The notes: generated from the letters alone by a model not told the origin. 64,000 nt of DNA from Paracoccus acridae (GCF_014642735.1 NZ_BMIV01000007.1:1-64000), one strand, 5' to 3'. Positions 9,541-18,277 are shown, counted from the first letter of the stretch. Translations and numbers: made by a program.

Positions 9541-9726
9541 ATGGCAACCATCGTCGTCAAGCAGATCGGCAGCCCGATCCGCCGCCCCGCCATCCAGCGT
9601 GAGACGCTGAAGGGCCTGGGCCTGAACAAGATGAACCGCACGCGCGAGCTTGAGGATACTCCCTCGATCCGCGGCATGGTCGCGAAGATCCCGCATCTGG
9701 TGACCATCATCGAAGAAAAAGCCTGA
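9541..9726 (+). CDS. rpmD: 50S ribosomal protein L30
   Basis: 61 residues, normal length. [27 protein letters not shown] is diagnostic. Preceded by AAGGAG. In most bacteria rplO follows directly; here a terminator and two unrelated genes intervene. Confidence 0.95.
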   Translation: MATIVVKQIGSPIRRPAIQRETLKGLGLNKMNRTRELEDTPSIRGMVAKIPHLVTIIEEKA

Positions 9727-9750
9727 TCCATCGGGATCGGCAGGAAAGAA

Positions 9751-9780
9751 CGCCCCGGAGAAATCCGGGGCGTATTTCAT
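9751..9780 (+). terminator. Terminator after rpmD
   Basis: CGCCCCGGA (9751-9759) and TCCGGGGCG (9764-9772) enclose a GAAA tetraloop, followed by TATTTCATTTC. It ends the first part of the spc operon. Confidence 0.75.
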
Positions 9781-9845
9781 TTCGCCCTGTCGCGTTAATC
9801 CTTTCCTAACGTCTGGCTCCTATCCCTGTCGGTGATGCAAACCGG

Positions 9846-10568
9846 ATGGGGACGACGGTGACGCGGCTCTTTGGTGCCTGCCTTTTCTGGCTGATGGCGG
9901 CTTCTCTGGCTTCCGCCGGTCCATGGCCGCGCGATCCGGGGCAGGTCTTCGTGGCTTTCTCGGGGGAACATGACAAGGCGCGGAACTCTCACCTGGGCTT
10001 GTACCTGGAATATGGCCTGTCCCGCCACCGTGTCCTGGGGTTCGAACTGGGCCACACGGATGTGGGTGAAACCACGGCCATGCTGTGGTACCAGAAATCG
10101 CTGGACGGCGGGCAGGGGCCCTATCGGCTGTCCTATTCCATGGGCTTTGGTGCAATCCGGCGGGATGGAGAGATCCTGCCGCTGAGCCAGGCAGCCCTGA
10201 TGCTGGGACGCGGCTTTTCGGGGCCATGGGACGGGGGCTGGATGACGGCCGAAGCCCGGGTGAAGGTCGCCGGCAAGACCGAGGAGGTCACTGTGCGCGA
10301 TGGGCTGACGCAGGTGGAATACGCCTATCTGACGCCCGAGATCGTCGGCAAGCTGGACCTGACCGTCGGAATCCGCCCGCAGCCCGCCTGGGCCCTTGTC
10401 AATCAGCTTCGGCTGGAGACGCGCAAGGACAGCGACTTCCAGGCCAAGCTGGCTAGTTCCGTCGTTTATGACATTCCCGGCCCGGCACGGCTTGAAGCAG
10501 GGGTGATCGTCCCGCTGGTGGGGCCCAGCGAGCCCGCGATCAAGATCGGAACCTGGCTGGAGTTCTGA
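9846..10568 (+). CDS. Secreted protein of unknown function
   Basis: 240 residues. A signal peptide covers about residues 1-24 (LFGACLFWLMAASLASA), then a body rich in alternating beta-type segments (LYLEYGL, VLGFELGH, AMLWYQK, QVEYAYL) ending with the aromatic residue Phe (WLEF), the pattern of an outer-membrane or periplasmic beta protein. Start ATG 9846 lacks a good SD; GTG 9858 is an alternative. It lies between rpmD and rplO and is convergent with the next gene. I do not recognise the family. Confidence 0.65.
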   Translation: MGTTVTRLFGACLFWLMAASLASAGPWPRDPGQVFVAFSGEHDKARNSHLGLYLEYGLSRHRVLGFELGHTDVGETTAMLWYQKSLDGGQGPYRLSYSMGFGAIRRDGEILPLSQAALMLGRGFSGPWDGGWMTAEARVKVAGKTEEVTVRDGLTQVEYAYLTPEIVGKLDLTVGIRPQPAWALVNQLRLETRKDSDFQAKLASSVVYDIPGPARLEAGVIVPLVGPSEPAIKIGTWLEF

Positions 10569-10570
10569 GG

Positions 10571-11179
10571 CTATTCCTGGCAGGCATAGACCGCGCCACC
10601 CACCGCGACGACCGAAACGGCGGCCCCCGCGACGATCGCGGGCGACGACGCCATCGCTGCGGCCGCCCCGCCGATCGAGGACAGCGCCCCGGTGATATAG
10701 CCCTGCGAGCCGCTGAGGATCACCGCGCCCGACCCGTCGGGCAGCGCCCTTGCGCCACTGATCGCGCCCCGTGCGGCAGCGCCGGTGATGGCGACGGCCG
10801 CGTTCTTGGTCTGGTTCACCCGCTGGCAGACGGTCTTGGCTGCCGCCTCGCAGCGGCCATAGGCATCGCGGCGCCCCAGGTCATAGCCGATGATCGAATC
10901 GCTGGTCTTGTCGTGGCGCAGGCAAAAGGGGCCGCGCTCGTCGTCGTTCAGGTCGGGCGTGAGGCTGCGCAGCACGACATAGCTGGGGCAGGTGTCGCGG
11001 CCCCAGGAGGTGAAAAGGATCTCTCGCCGGCTGAAGTGATCGCGCAGGCCTGGTTCCTTGGGGTCATAGGCCAGCGGGACATCGCGGCCATTGATGCGGG
11101 CGGTGCAGAAGGTGGGCTCGGCCTGGGCGGCGGCGGGGGCAAGAAGCAGCGTGGCAAGGAAAAGGGCGATGCGGGTCAT
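10571..11179 (-). CDS. Secreted or membrane-anchored protein of unknown function
   Basis: 202 residues from ATG 11179. A signal peptide covers about residues 1-20 (LFLATLLLAPAAAQA). The mature part has five cysteines before residue 130, possible disulfides. A Gly/Ala-rich hydrophobic C-terminus (about residues 165-200) could span a membrane. It runs against spc transcription, 2 nt from the preceding gene end. Forty upstream-open codons to 11239 are unlikely to be used. Family not recognised. Confidence 0.65.
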   Translation of the reverse strand: MTRIALFLATLLLAPAAAQAEPTFCTARINGRDVPLAYDPKEPGLRDHFSRREILFTSWGRDTCPSYVVLRSLTPDLNDDERGPFCLRHDKTSDSIIGYDLGRRDAYGRCEAAAKTVCQRVNQTKNAAVAITGAAARGAISGARALPDGSGAVILSGSQGYITGALSSIGGAAAAMASSPAIVAGAAVSVVAVGGAVYACQE

Positions 11180-11268
11180 GAAATCGGTCCGTAAGCTGAT
11201 CCCATCCTGATAATCCGGCCATCCGCAACGGCAACTCACATCCGCTTGTCCGGCCGGAAAGCCAAGCC

Positions 11269-11297
11269 TTGCCCCAGGGGACGGTTCCCGCTATACG
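11269..11297 (+). promoter_or_regulatory. Promoter for rplO-secY-adk
   Basis: TTGCCC (11269-11274) and TATACG (11292-11297) are 17 bp apart. It is needed because the terminator after rpmD and an opposing gene cut this block from the rest of spc. Confidence 0.5.
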
Positions 11298-11391
11298 CCC
11301 GCGGGTGCCATCGCGCACCGATTCACGAAACTGACATGCCGCGTCCGCCCCATCATCGCTTCGGGGGTGCGTCCGGCCTAGGAGAAGCGAC

Positions 11392-11871
11392 ATGAAACTG
11401 CATGAAATCCGCGACAACGACGGCGCCAACCGCAAGAAGAAGCGCGTTGCGCGCGGACCCGGTTCGGGCAAGGGCAAGACCGCCGGCCGTGGTATCAAGG
11501 GCCAAAGCTCGCGTTCGGGCGTTGCGCTGAACGGCTATGAAGGCGGCCAGATGCCGCTGTACCGCCGCCTGCCGAAGCGCGGCTTCACCGCGCCGAACGC
11601 GAAATCCTTCGCCGTGGTGAACCTGGGCCAGATCCAGACCTTCATCGACGCCGGCAAGATCGACGCCACCGCCGAACTGACCGAGGACGCCCTGGTCGCA
11701 TCCGGCCTGGTGCGCCGCAAGCTGGACGGCATCCGTCTGCTGGCCAAGGGCGAGCTGACCTCGGCCCTGACCATCACCGTCACCGGCGCGTCGAAATCGG
11801 CGGTCGAGGCGGTCGAGAAGGCGGGCGGCAAGGTGTCGCTGCCGGTCAAGGCCGAAGCGGCGGCGGAATAA
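11392..11871 (+). CDS. rplO: 50S ribosomal protein L15
   Basis: 159 residues. L15 is an assembly protein at the core of 50S. The glycine-rich N-terminus [17 protein letters not shown] and [18 protein letters not shown] are diagnostic. AGGAG lies 7-11 nt upstream. First gene after the interruption of spc. Confidence 0.97.
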   Translation: MKLHEIRDNDGANRKKKRVARGPGSGKGKTAGRGIKGQSSRSGVALNGYEGGQMPLYRRLPKRGFTAPNAKSFAVVNLGQIQTFIDAGKIDATAELTEDALVASGLVRRKLDGIRLLAKGELTSALTITVTGASKSAVEAVEKAGGKVSLPVKAEAAAE

Positions 11872-11881
11872 GCTGTTGATC

Positions 11882-11955
11882 GGGGCGTGCGCGCCCCATA
11901 GATAGCGAACAGGTTTTCCTGGCGCCGCCGGTCCCCGGAAACGGGTCGGCGGCGC
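11882..11955 (+). promoter_or_regulatory. Two hairpins between rplO and secY
   Basis: GGGGCG-TGCG-CGCCCC spans 11882-11897 and looks like a short relative of the GTGCGTGC palindromes. GCGCCGCCG (11922-11930) pairs with CGGCGGCGC (11947-11955), ending 26 nt before the secY ATG. Confidence 0.5.
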
Positions 11956-11980
11956 TGTCATGACACGGGACGTAAAACAC

Positions 11981-13351
11981 ATGGCGTCAGCCGCAGAACA
12001 GATGGCCGCGAACCTTTCATGGAGCGCATTCGGCAAGGCCACGGAACTTCGCCAGCGTATCTGGTTCACGATCGGCCTGCTGATCATCTATCGCCTGGGC
12101 ACCTATATTCCCGTGCCGGGCATCGACGGCGCGGCGCTGCGCAACTTCATGGACCAGGCCCAGTCGGGCATCGGCGGCATCCTGTCGATGTTCACCGGCG
12201 GCGCGCTTGGCCGCATGGGTGTCTTCGCCCTGGGGATCATGCCCTATATCTCGGCCTCGATCATCGTGCAGCTTCTGACCTCAATGGTGCCTTCGCTGGA
12301 ACAGCTGAAGAAGGAAGGCGAGCAAGGGCGCAAGAAGATCAACCAGTACACCCGCTATGGCACCGTGGCCCTGGCGCTGTTCCAGGCTTACGGCCTGGCG
12401 AAGTCGCTGGAAGCCGGCGGCCTTGCGCATGATCCGGGCCTGTTCTTCCAGGCATCCGTGGTCATCACCCTGGTCGGCGGCACCATGTTCCTGATGTGGC
12501 TGGGCGAACAGATCACCGCACGCGGCATCGGCAACGGCATCTCTCTGATCATCTTCGTGGGCATCGTCGCGGAAATTCCGGCGGCCTTGGCCAGCTTCTT
12601 CGCGCAGGGCCGGTCGGGCGCGATCTCGACCCCGGTGATCCTGGGCGTGATCGTGATGGTTGTTGCCGTGATCGCCTTCGTGGTCTTCATGGAACGCGCG
12701 CTGCGCAAGATCCGCATCCAGTACCCGCGGCGCCAGGTCGGCATGAAGATCTATGACGGCCAGTCCAGCCACCTGCCGATCAAGGTGAACCCGGCGGGCG
12801 TCATCCCGGCGATCTTCGCGTCCTCGCTGCTCTTGCTGCCGATCACGATCTCGACCTTCTCGGGCAACCAGACGGGTCCGATCATGTCCACGATCCTGGC
12901 CTATTTCGGCCCGGGCCAGCCGCTTTACCTGATCTTCTTCGCGGCGATGATCGTCTTCTTCGCCTATTTCTATACCCAGAACGTCAGCTTCAAATCCGAC
13001 GACGTGGCCGAGAACCTGAAGAACCAGGGCGGCTTCATCCCGGGCATCCGTCCGGGCAAGCGGACCGAGGAATACCTGGATTATGTCGTCAACCGCGTGC
13101 TGGTGATCGGCGCGGCCTATCTGGCGGCGGTCTGTCTGCTTCCCGAAATCCTGCGCCACCAGTGGTCGATCCCGTTCTACTTCGGCGGAACCTCGGTCCT
13201 GATCGTGGTGTCGGTGACGATGGACACGATCAACCAGGTGCAAAGCCATCTTCTGGCGCATCAGTACGAAGGCCTGATTGAGAAATCCCAACTGCGTGGT
13301 AAACGCAAAGAGGGAAGCGCAAAGCCGCGTCGCGCACCGTCGCGCCGCTAA
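11981..13351 (+). CDS. secY: Preprotein translocase subunit SecY
   Basis: 456 residues, an inner-membrane channel with about ten transmembrane helices. It starts near the MASAAEQMAANLSW seen in relatives; the plug region follows YIPVPGIDG, and the cytoplasmic loops carry GMKIYDGQSSHLPIKVNPAGVIPAIF and the tail RGKRKEGS. ATG 11960 is in frame but non-conserved. Standard position between rplO and adk. Confidence 0.96.
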   Translation: MASAAEQMAANLSWSAFGKATELRQRIWFTIGLLIIYRLGTYIPVPGIDGAALRNFMDQAQSGIGGILSMFTGGALGRMGVFALGIMPYISASIIVQLLTSMVPSLEQLKKEGEQGRKKINQYTRYGTVALALFQAYGLAKSLEAGGLAHDPGLFFQASVVITLVGGTMFLMWLGEQITARGIGNGISLIIFVGIVAEIPAALASFFAQGRSGAISTPVILGVIVMVVAVIAFVVFMERALRKIRIQYPRRQVGMKIYDGQSSHLPIKVNPAGVIPAIFASSLLLLPITISTFSGNQTGPIMSTILAYFGPGQPLYLIFFAAMIVFFAYFYTQNVSFKSDDVAENLKNQGGFIPGIRPGKRTEEYLDYVVNRVLVIGAAYLAAVCLLPEILRHQWSIPFYFGGTSVLIVVSVTMDTINQVQSHLLAHQYEGLIEKSQLRGKRKEGSAKPRRAPSRR

Positions 13352-13386
13352 CGGCCCCAAGGGCTGACGAGGGGGACAGACCTTAG

Positions 13387-14058
13387 ATGACGATCAATAT
13401 CATTCTGCTGGGACCGCCCGGTGCCGGCAAGGGAACCCAGGCCCGCAAGCTGGTCGAGGAACGCGGGCTGGTGCAGCTCTCTACCGGCGACATGCTGCGC
13501 GCGGCCCGGTCTTCGGGAACCGAGATGGGCAAGCGCGTGGCCGAGGTCATGGACCGGGGCCAACTTGTCACCGACGAGATCGTCATCGGCCTGATCCGCG
13601 AAAGACTGTCGGAAGGCGGCAACGGCTTCATCTTCGACGGCTTCCCCCGGACACTGGCGCAAGCCGACGCGCTTGGCCAGTTGCTGGACGAGACCGGCAT
13701 GGTGCTGGACGCCGTGGTCGAGATGCAGGTGGATGACGAGGCCTTGGTCCGCCGCATCACCGGCCGCTATACCTGCGGCAACTGCGGCGAGGTGTATCAC
13801 GACGAAACCAAGCCGGTTGCAAAGCAAGGGGTCTGCGACGTCTGCGGATCGACCGACCTGAAGCGGCGTGCCGACGACAACGAGGAAAGCCTGAAGACGC
13901 GGCTTCTGGAATACTACAAGAAGACCTCGCCCCTGATCGGCTATTACTATGCCAAGGGGAAGCTGGCGCCGGTCGACGGTCTTGCCGCCATGGATGATGT
14001 GGCCGCACAGATCGAGACCGTCCTGCCCGCGTCAAGCGAAATCGCGACCGGCACTTGA
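13387..14058 (+). CDS. adk: Adenylate kinase with Cys4 lid
   Basis: 223 residues; catalyses ATP + AMP = 2 ADP in the cytosol. The P-loop GPPGAGKGT is at residues 9-17 and [10 protein letters not shown] is conserved. The long-form LID has two CxxC pairs (YTCGNCGE and GVCDVCGS), the four-cysteine metal site known from some bacterial kinases including Paracoccus. Classic secY-adk-rpsM order. Confidence 0.96.
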   Translation: MTINIILLGPPGAGKGTQARKLVEERGLVQLSTGDMLRAARSSGTEMGKRVAEVMDRGQLVTDEIVIGLIRERLSEGGNGFIFDGFPRTLAQADALGQLLDETGMVLDAVVEMQVDDEALVRRITGRYTCGNCGEVYHDETKPVAKQGVCDVCGSTDLKRRADDNEESLKTRLLEYYKKTSPLIGYYYAKGKLAPVDGLAAMDDVAAQIETVLPASSEIATGT

Positions 14059-14083
14059 CGCCACAGTCAACGGCCTTTAAGTC
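14055..14083 (+). promoter_or_regulatory. Possible promoter of the alpha operon
   Basis: TTGACG (14055-14060) overlaps the adk stop codon and is followed after 15-17 bp by TTTAAG, TTAAGT or TAAGTC (14076-14083). It would start the rpsM-rpsK-rpoA-rplQ message with a leader of about 120 nt. Confidence 0.4.
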
Positions 14084-14103
14084 ACGTCATCTCGCAAGAG
14101 AAT

Positions 14104-14189
14104 CACCCTTCAGGGGTGGACCATCAGCGGCCCGAAGGCATGGCTTTCGGGCCTTCCGTTGTGAAAAAAGGTTCCGGTGCTACGGAACC
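14104..14189 (+). promoter_or_regulatory. Structured leader upstream of rpsM
   Basis: Three hairpins: CACCC-TTCA-GGGGTG (14104-14118), GGCCCGAA with TTCGGGCC (14129-14153) and GGTTCCG with CGGAACC (14170-14189). The last ends 21 nt before the GTG start. In E. coli S4 represses the alpha operon through rpsM-leader structure; whether this leader acts so is unknown. Confidence 0.5.
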
Positions 14190-14210
14190 GCAACCGATAA
14201 AGGATAACGC

Positions 14211-14579
14211 GTGGCTCGTATTGCTGGCGTCAACATTCCGACCGGGAAACGCGTCCCGATCGCACTGACCTATATCCACGGCATCGGCCCGATGTATGCC
14301 GAACAGATCTGCGAAGCCGTCGGCATCGACCGCGCGCGCCGCGTCAACGACCTGTCGGACGCCGAAGTTCTGCAGATCCGCGAATACATCGACGCCAACC
14401 TGACCGTCGAAGGCGACCTGCGTCGTGAAACCCAGATGAACATCAAGCGGATGATGGACCTGGGTTCGTATCGTGGCTTGCGCCACCGTCGCGGCCTGCC
14501 GGTCCGCGGTCAGCGCACCCATACCAATGCCCGCACCCGCAAGGGCCCGGCGAAGCCCATCGCTGGCAAGAAGAAATAA
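14211..14579 (+). CDS. rpsM: 30S ribosomal protein S13
   Basis: 122 residues in the 30S head, forming the B1 bridges. [19 protein letters not shown] and the basic tail [16 protein letters not shown] are conserved. The start codon is GTG, with AAAGGA 7-12 nt upstream. Confidence 0.97.
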   Translation: MARIAGVNIPTGKRVPIALTYIHGIGPMYAEQICEAVGIDRARRVNDLSDAEVLQIREYIDANLTVEGDLRRETQMNIKRMMDLGSYRGLRHRRGLPVRGQRTHTNARTRKGPAKPIAGKKK

Positions 14580-14591
14580 GGGGTAACGGAT

Positions 14592-14981
14592 ATGGCACGC
14601 GACAAGACCCGCATGAAGCGCAAGGAACGCAAGAACATCGCCACCGGCGTTGCGCATGTGAATTCCAGCTTCAACAACACGAAAATCCTGATTTCCGACG
14701 TGCAGGGCAACGCGATCTCGTGGTCGTCCGCCGGCACCATGGGCTTCAAGGGCTCGCGCAAATCGACCCCCTATGCCGCCCAGATGGCCGCCGAAGACGC
14801 AGGCCGCAAGGCACAGGAACACGGCGTCCGTACGCTGGAAGTCGAAGTCCAGGGCCCCGGTTCAGGCCGTGAATCGGCGCTGCGCGCGCTGGCCTCGGTT
14901 GGCTTCAACATCACCGCGATCCGCGACGTGACGCCGATCGCGCATAACGGCTGCCGTCCGCCGAAGCGCCGCCGCGTCTGA
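14592..14981 (+). CDS. rpsK: 30S ribosomal protein S11
   Basis: 129 residues on the 30S platform. [20 protein letters not shown] and [18 protein letters not shown] are diagnostic. A TAAGGGGTAACGGAT ribosome-binding region precedes the ATG. Confidence 0.97.
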   Translation: MARDKTRMKRKERKNIATGVAHVNSSFNNTKILISDVQGNAISWSSAGTMGFKGSRKSTPYAAQMAAEDAGRKAQEHGVRTLEVEVQGPGSGRESALRALASVGFNITAIRDVTPIAHNGCRPPKRRRV

Positions 14982-15003
14982 TTTTCAGATGATGCTTACC
15001 CGG

Positions 15004-15036
15004 ACCGCGCGGCTTCGCGCGGTTCGGTCTTTACGT
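15004..15036 (+). terminator. Hairpin with T-rich tail between rpsK and rpoA
   Basis: ACCGCGCG-GCTT-CGCGCGGT (15004-15023) is followed by TCGGTCTTTACGTTTT. It is terminator-like but inside the alpha operon, so more likely an attenuator adjusting rpoA relative to the r-protein genes. Confidence 0.45.
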
Positions 15037-15097
15037 TTTCAACCTCGGGCGTTTCCGGCCAAGGACATGGGCCGGGGACAAGAATGGAGGCAAACGC

Positions 15098-16114
15098 ATG
15101 ATCCACAAGAATTGGGCCGAGCTGATCAAGCCGACTCAGCTGGTCGTCAAGCCGGGCGCGGATGCCACCCGCACCGCCACGCTGGTCGCCGAACCGCTGG
15201 AACGTGGTTTCGGCCTGACCCTGGGCAACGCGCTGCGCCGCGTGCTGCTGTCGTCGCTGCAGGGCGGGGCCATCACCTCGGTCCAGATCGACAACGTCCT
15301 GCATGAATTCAGCAGCGTCGCCGGCGTCCGCGAGGACGTTACCGACATCGTCCTGAACCTCAAGGGCGTGACGCTGAAGATGGACGTGGAAGGGCCCAAG
15401 CGCCTGACCCTGTCCGCCAAGGGCCCGGGCGAGGTCAAGGCCGGCGACATCCAGGAAACGGCCGGGATCACGGTGCTGAACCGCGATCACGTCATCTGCC
15501 ACCTGGACGACGGCGCGGACCTGAACATGGAACTGACCGTGCAGACGGGCAAGGGCTATGTCGCCGCCGACAAGAACCGCCCCGAGGATGCGCCCATCGG
15601 TCTGATCCCGATCGACGCGATCTTCTCGCCGGTCAAGCGCGTCAGCTATGAAGTCACGCCCACCCGCGAGGGGCAGGTGCTGGACTATGACAAGCTGACG
15701 ATGAAGATCGAGACCGACGGTTCGCTGACCCCGGAAGACGCCGTGGCCTATGCCGCGCGCATCGTCCAGGACCAGTTGTCGGTCTTCGTGAACTTCGACG
15801 AACCCGAATCGGCCAACCGCCAGGATGCCGAGGATGGCCTGGAGTTCGATCCGCGCCTGCTGAAGAAGGTGGACGAGCTGGAGCTGTCGGTCCGTTCGGC
15901 CAACTGCCTGAAGAACGACAACATCGTCTATATCGGCGACCTGATCCAGAAAACCGAGGCCGAGATGCTGCGCACCCCGAACTTCGGCCGCAAGTCCTTG
16001 AACGAGATCAAGGAAGTGCTGTCGGGCATGGGCCTGCACCTGGGCATGGATGTCGTGGACTGGCCGCCAGAGAACATCGAGGATCTGGCCAAGCGGTTCG
16101 ACGACCAGTTCTGA
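15098..16114 (+). CDS. rpoA: RNA polymerase alpha subunit
   Basis: 338 residues. The N-terminal dimerisation domain has [20 protein letters not shown] near residues 40-60; the C-terminal DNA- and activator-binding domain has [21 protein letters not shown] and [19 protein letters not shown] lies 10-14 nt upstream. Length matches alphaproteobacterial alpha. Confidence 0.98.
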   Translation: MIHKNWAELIKPTQLVVKPGADATRTATLVAEPLERGFGLTLGNALRRVLLSSLQGGAITSVQIDNVLHEFSSVAGVREDVTDIVLNLKGVTLKMDVEGPKRLTLSAKGPGEVKAGDIQETAGITVLNRDHVICHLDDGADLNMELTVQTGKGYVAADKNRPEDAPIGLIPIDAIFSPVKRVSYEVTPTREGQVLDYDKLTMKIETDGSLTPEDAVAYAARIVQDQLSVFVNFDEPESANRQDAEDGLEFDPRLLKKVDELELSVRSANCLKNDNIVYIGDLIQKTEAEMLRTPNFGRKSLNEIKEVLSGMGLHLGMDVVDWPPENIEDLAKRFDDQF

Positions 16115-16126
16115 AAGATAGCGTAG

Positions 16127-16146
16127 GGTGCGTGCTTGCACGCACC
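16127..16146 (+). repeat. GTGCGTGC palindrome, copy 2 (after rpoA)
   Basis: GGTGCGTGC-TT-GCACGCACC is a perfect 9-bp inverted repeat 12 nt after the rpoA stop. It shares its core with 5215-5236. Confidence 0.6.
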
Positions 16147-16234
16147 TTGCGACATATGGGCATCCCGCCCCAAGGAGAGCGGCCCGCACGCATGGGCCGC
16201 CGGACAAAGCAAAAGACGTAAACGGAGAATCATC

Positions 16235-16654
16235 ATGCGTCACGCCCGTGGCTATCGCCGCCTCAACCGCACCCACGAACACCGCAAGGCGCTGTTCGCC
16301 AACATGGCCGGCTCGCTGATCGAGCACGAGCAGATCAAGACGACCCTGCCCAAGGCCAAGGAACTGCGCCCGATCATCGAAAAGCTGATCACGCTGGCCA
16401 AGCGCGGTGACCTGCACGCCCGCCGCCAGGCTGCGGCGCAGCTGAAGCAGGACCAGTATGTCGCCAAGCTGTTCGAGGTGCTGGGCGCCCGCTACAAGGA
16501 CCGCCAGGGCGGCTATGTCCGCGTCCTGAAAGCCGGCTTCCGCTATGGCGACATGGCGCCGATGGCGATCATCGAATTCGTGGATCGCGACGTTTCGGCC
16601 AAGGGTGCCGCCGACCTCGCCCGCGTCGAGGCCGAGGCTGCCGACGCCGAATAA
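16235..16654 (+). CDS. rplQ: 50S ribosomal protein L17
   Basis: 139 residues. [19 protein letters not shown] and the [21 protein letters not shown] segment are diagnostic; a short acidic tail ends the protein. The frame is open upstream, but AACGGAG and homology fix ATG 16235. Last gene of the alpha operon. Confidence 0.97.
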   Translation: MRHARGYRRLNRTHEHRKALFANMAGSLIEHEQIKTTLPKAKELRPIIEKLITLAKRGDLHARRQAAAQLKQDQYVAKLFEVLGARYKDRQGGYVRVLKAGFRYGDMAPMAIIEFVDRDVSAKGAADLARVEAEAADAE

Positions 16655-16672
16655 GCGTTCCTCGCGACCGAA

Positions 16673-16888
16673 TCAGACGCCCCGCAGCCAATCCGGTTGC
16701 GGGGCGTTTTCCGTAGTGCTGTGACAAAATGCACGAATTTTGCGACGTTCGGTAAATTTCATGATAGCCTGAGCAGCCTCTTGCCGTTCATCTGCCGTCA
16801 AGGGCATCGCCAGCAGTTGTTGGCAAAGATCGACAGGCAATGCCCGGATTCCGTGGGAGGGCCGCATAGGCGGGATCTCCTGTCCCAT
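16673..16888 (-). CDS. Small ORF of doubtful status
   Basis: 71 codons on the minus strand in a stretch without another gene. The peptide contains LPVDLCQQLLAMPLTADERQ, helix-like and not obviously random. However, no Shine-Dalgarno precedes the ATG at 16888 (or the inner ATG), and its 3' end overlaps the rplQ terminator. No family recognised. The surrounding 16711-16930 otherwise holds nothing I can name. Confidence 0.2.
   Translation of the reverse strand: MGQEIPPMRPSHGIRALPVDLCQQLLAMPLTADERQEAAQAIMKFTERRKIRAFCHSTTENAPQPDWLRGV
16677..16710 (+). terminator. Terminator of the alpha operon
   Basis: ACGCCCCGCA (16677-16686) pairs with TGCGGGGCGT (16698-16707), followed by TTTCC. A strong intrinsic terminator closing the ribosomal cluster. 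Confidence 0.85.
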
Positions 16889-16930
16889 TAAGGATATGGC
16901 AACTATTATTTGTCAGAACTACTTTGGTCG

Positions 16931-16959
16931 TTGACGGTTCAAAACGCAATTTGTCTAAA
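16931..16959 (+). promoter_or_regulatory. luxR promoter, possibly leaderless
   Basis: TTGACG (16931-16936) and TCTAAA (16954-16959) are 17 bp apart. Transcription would begin near 16965-16966, within a base of the luxR ATG. The 75 nt before the gene are markedly AT-rich. No clear lux-box dyad was seen; a weak GTCA...TGAC dyad overlaps the -35 region. Confidence 0.5.
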
Positions 16960-16964
16960 AAGTC

Positions 16965-17576
16965 ATGTCATCTCGCGCCGATATCAATGCTGGTCTTAGA
17001 AAGTTGGGGAAGCTTGCTCCGGCAGGCTATTTCGTAGGCCTGCACATACGCTTTGCCGCCCCCTTGATGCAGTTCCAGACCTATGCCGAGGAATGGTCGG
17101 AATTCTATTCCCAGAACGGCTATGCGCTGCGCGATCCGACGATTGCCTGGGGCTTTTCCACGACCGGCGCCTGTCGCTGGTCCAGCCTGCCGATCCCCGA
17201 TCCTTTCAACATCCTCAAGGACGCAGCGGACCACGGCCTCACCTTCGGACTGACGGTGTCCTATGGTCCGATCAATTCCCGCACCATCGCCAGTTTTGCG
17301 CGCGGCGACCGGGAATTCAGTGATGACGAGATCGCCGAGATCTCGACCACGGTACGTCGGCTTCACGATTCGACGGAGCCGCCGGCGAGCCTGACCAAGG
17401 CTCAGAAAGAAGCCCTTCGTTGCGTCGCGGAGGGTGATCGTCATGCGGCAGCGGCAGCCAAACTTGGCATTACCGAAAGCGCGTTCAAGGCCAGGCTGAT
17501 TTCGGTCCGCGAAAGACTGAAGGCACGCACGACCGCCGAGGCGCTGCAACGGGCCAAGGAATACCGTCTGCTCTAG
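16965..17576 (+). CDS. LuxR-family quorum-sensing regulator (PdnR-like)
   Basis: 203 residues. The N-terminal autoinducer-binding domain keeps the key ligand residues at TraR spacing: Tyr40, Trp44, Tyr48, Asp57 (followed by Pro58) and Trp72. The C-terminal helix-turn-helix lies about 140-200 (LTKAQKEALRCVAEG, AAKLGITESAFKARL). It should bind an acyl-homoserine lactone and control transcription. It lies 62 nt upstream of a luxI gene on the same strand. No SD precedes the ATG, suggesting a leaderless transcript. Confidence 0.88.
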   Translation: MSSRADINAGLRKLGKLAPAGYFVGLHIRFAAPLMQFQTYAEEWSEFYSQNGYALRDPTIAWGFSTTGACRWSSLPIPDPFNILKDAADHGLTFGLTVSYGPINSRTIASFARGDREFSDDEIAEISTTVRRLHDSTEPPASLTKAQKEALRCVAEGDRHAAAAAKLGITESAFKARLISVRERLKARTTAEALQRAKEYRLL

Positions 17577-17638
17577 GCGTTCGCCCAGGGGATCCGGGAC
17601 GCGAGGAGGGGCTGTCCTTACACCCCAGGAGTATGACA

Positions 17639-18229
17639 ATGCAGACGACCACGCTTTCCTTTTCGAACCTTCACAACCATGGCGAATTGTTCGCCAATCT
17701 GTTCCGCGCCCGCAAGCAGAGCTTCATCATCCAGAAGAACTGGGATCTGCCCGAGGCCGAAGACATGGAATTTGACCAGTACGACACGCCGCAAAGCCGC
17801 TGGATCGCCGTCCACGACAAGGGCGAGGTTCTTGCGGGCTTCCGCCTGACCCCCACCACGGCGCGCTGCGGCATCTACAGCTACATGATCCGCGACGCCC
17901 AGAAGGGCATCCTGGGCGGGTCGATCCCGCAGGATCTGCTGGATGCCGAGGCGCCGGTCGATGATCAGGTCTGGGAATGTTCGCGCGTGTTCGTCAGCCA
18001 CGACATCCCGCAGATGTATCGCCGCAAGGTCCACTTCAAGATGGTCGAGGCCATGACCGGTTCGGCCCGCGAACTGGGCGCCACGCGTCTGATCGCCCTG
18101 ACCGGGGCAAGCTGGCCGCGGTGGTACGGCCGCTGCGGCCTTGACGCCGAGGCGATCGGCCGGGTGATGTGGATCGACGACGCCCATTTCCAATGCGTCG
18201 CCATCAGCCTGGCCCCGAAGATGCATTGA
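17639..18229 (+). CDS. Acyl-homoserine-lactone synthase, LuxI family (PdnI-like)
   Basis: 196 residues; makes acyl-HSL from S-adenosylmethionine and an acyl-carrier. Family invariants are visible: Arg25, Phe29, Trp35, Glu44, Asp46, Asp49 (MEFDQYD), Arg69 (GFRLTPT), Glu113 and Arg116 (WECSR). AGGAG at 17627-17631 favours ATG 17639 over ATG 17633. The acyl chain is not deducible; related Rhodobacteraceae and Paracoccus enzymes make long chains, so a long-chain product is likely. Confidence 0.9.
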   Translation: MQTTTLSFSNLHNHGELFANLFRARKQSFIIQKNWDLPEAEDMEFDQYDTPQSRWIAVHDKGEVLAGFRLTPTTARCGIYSYMIRDAQKGILGGSIPQDLLDAEAPVDDQVWECSRVFVSHDIPQMYRRKVHFKMVEAMTGSARELGATRLIALTGASWPRWYGRCGLDAEAIGRVMWIDDAHFQCVAISLAPKMH

Positions 18230-18277
18230 TGGCGGGGGCTGTTCGCAGCCGTTCTGCCGCCTTACACTGACGGCATC

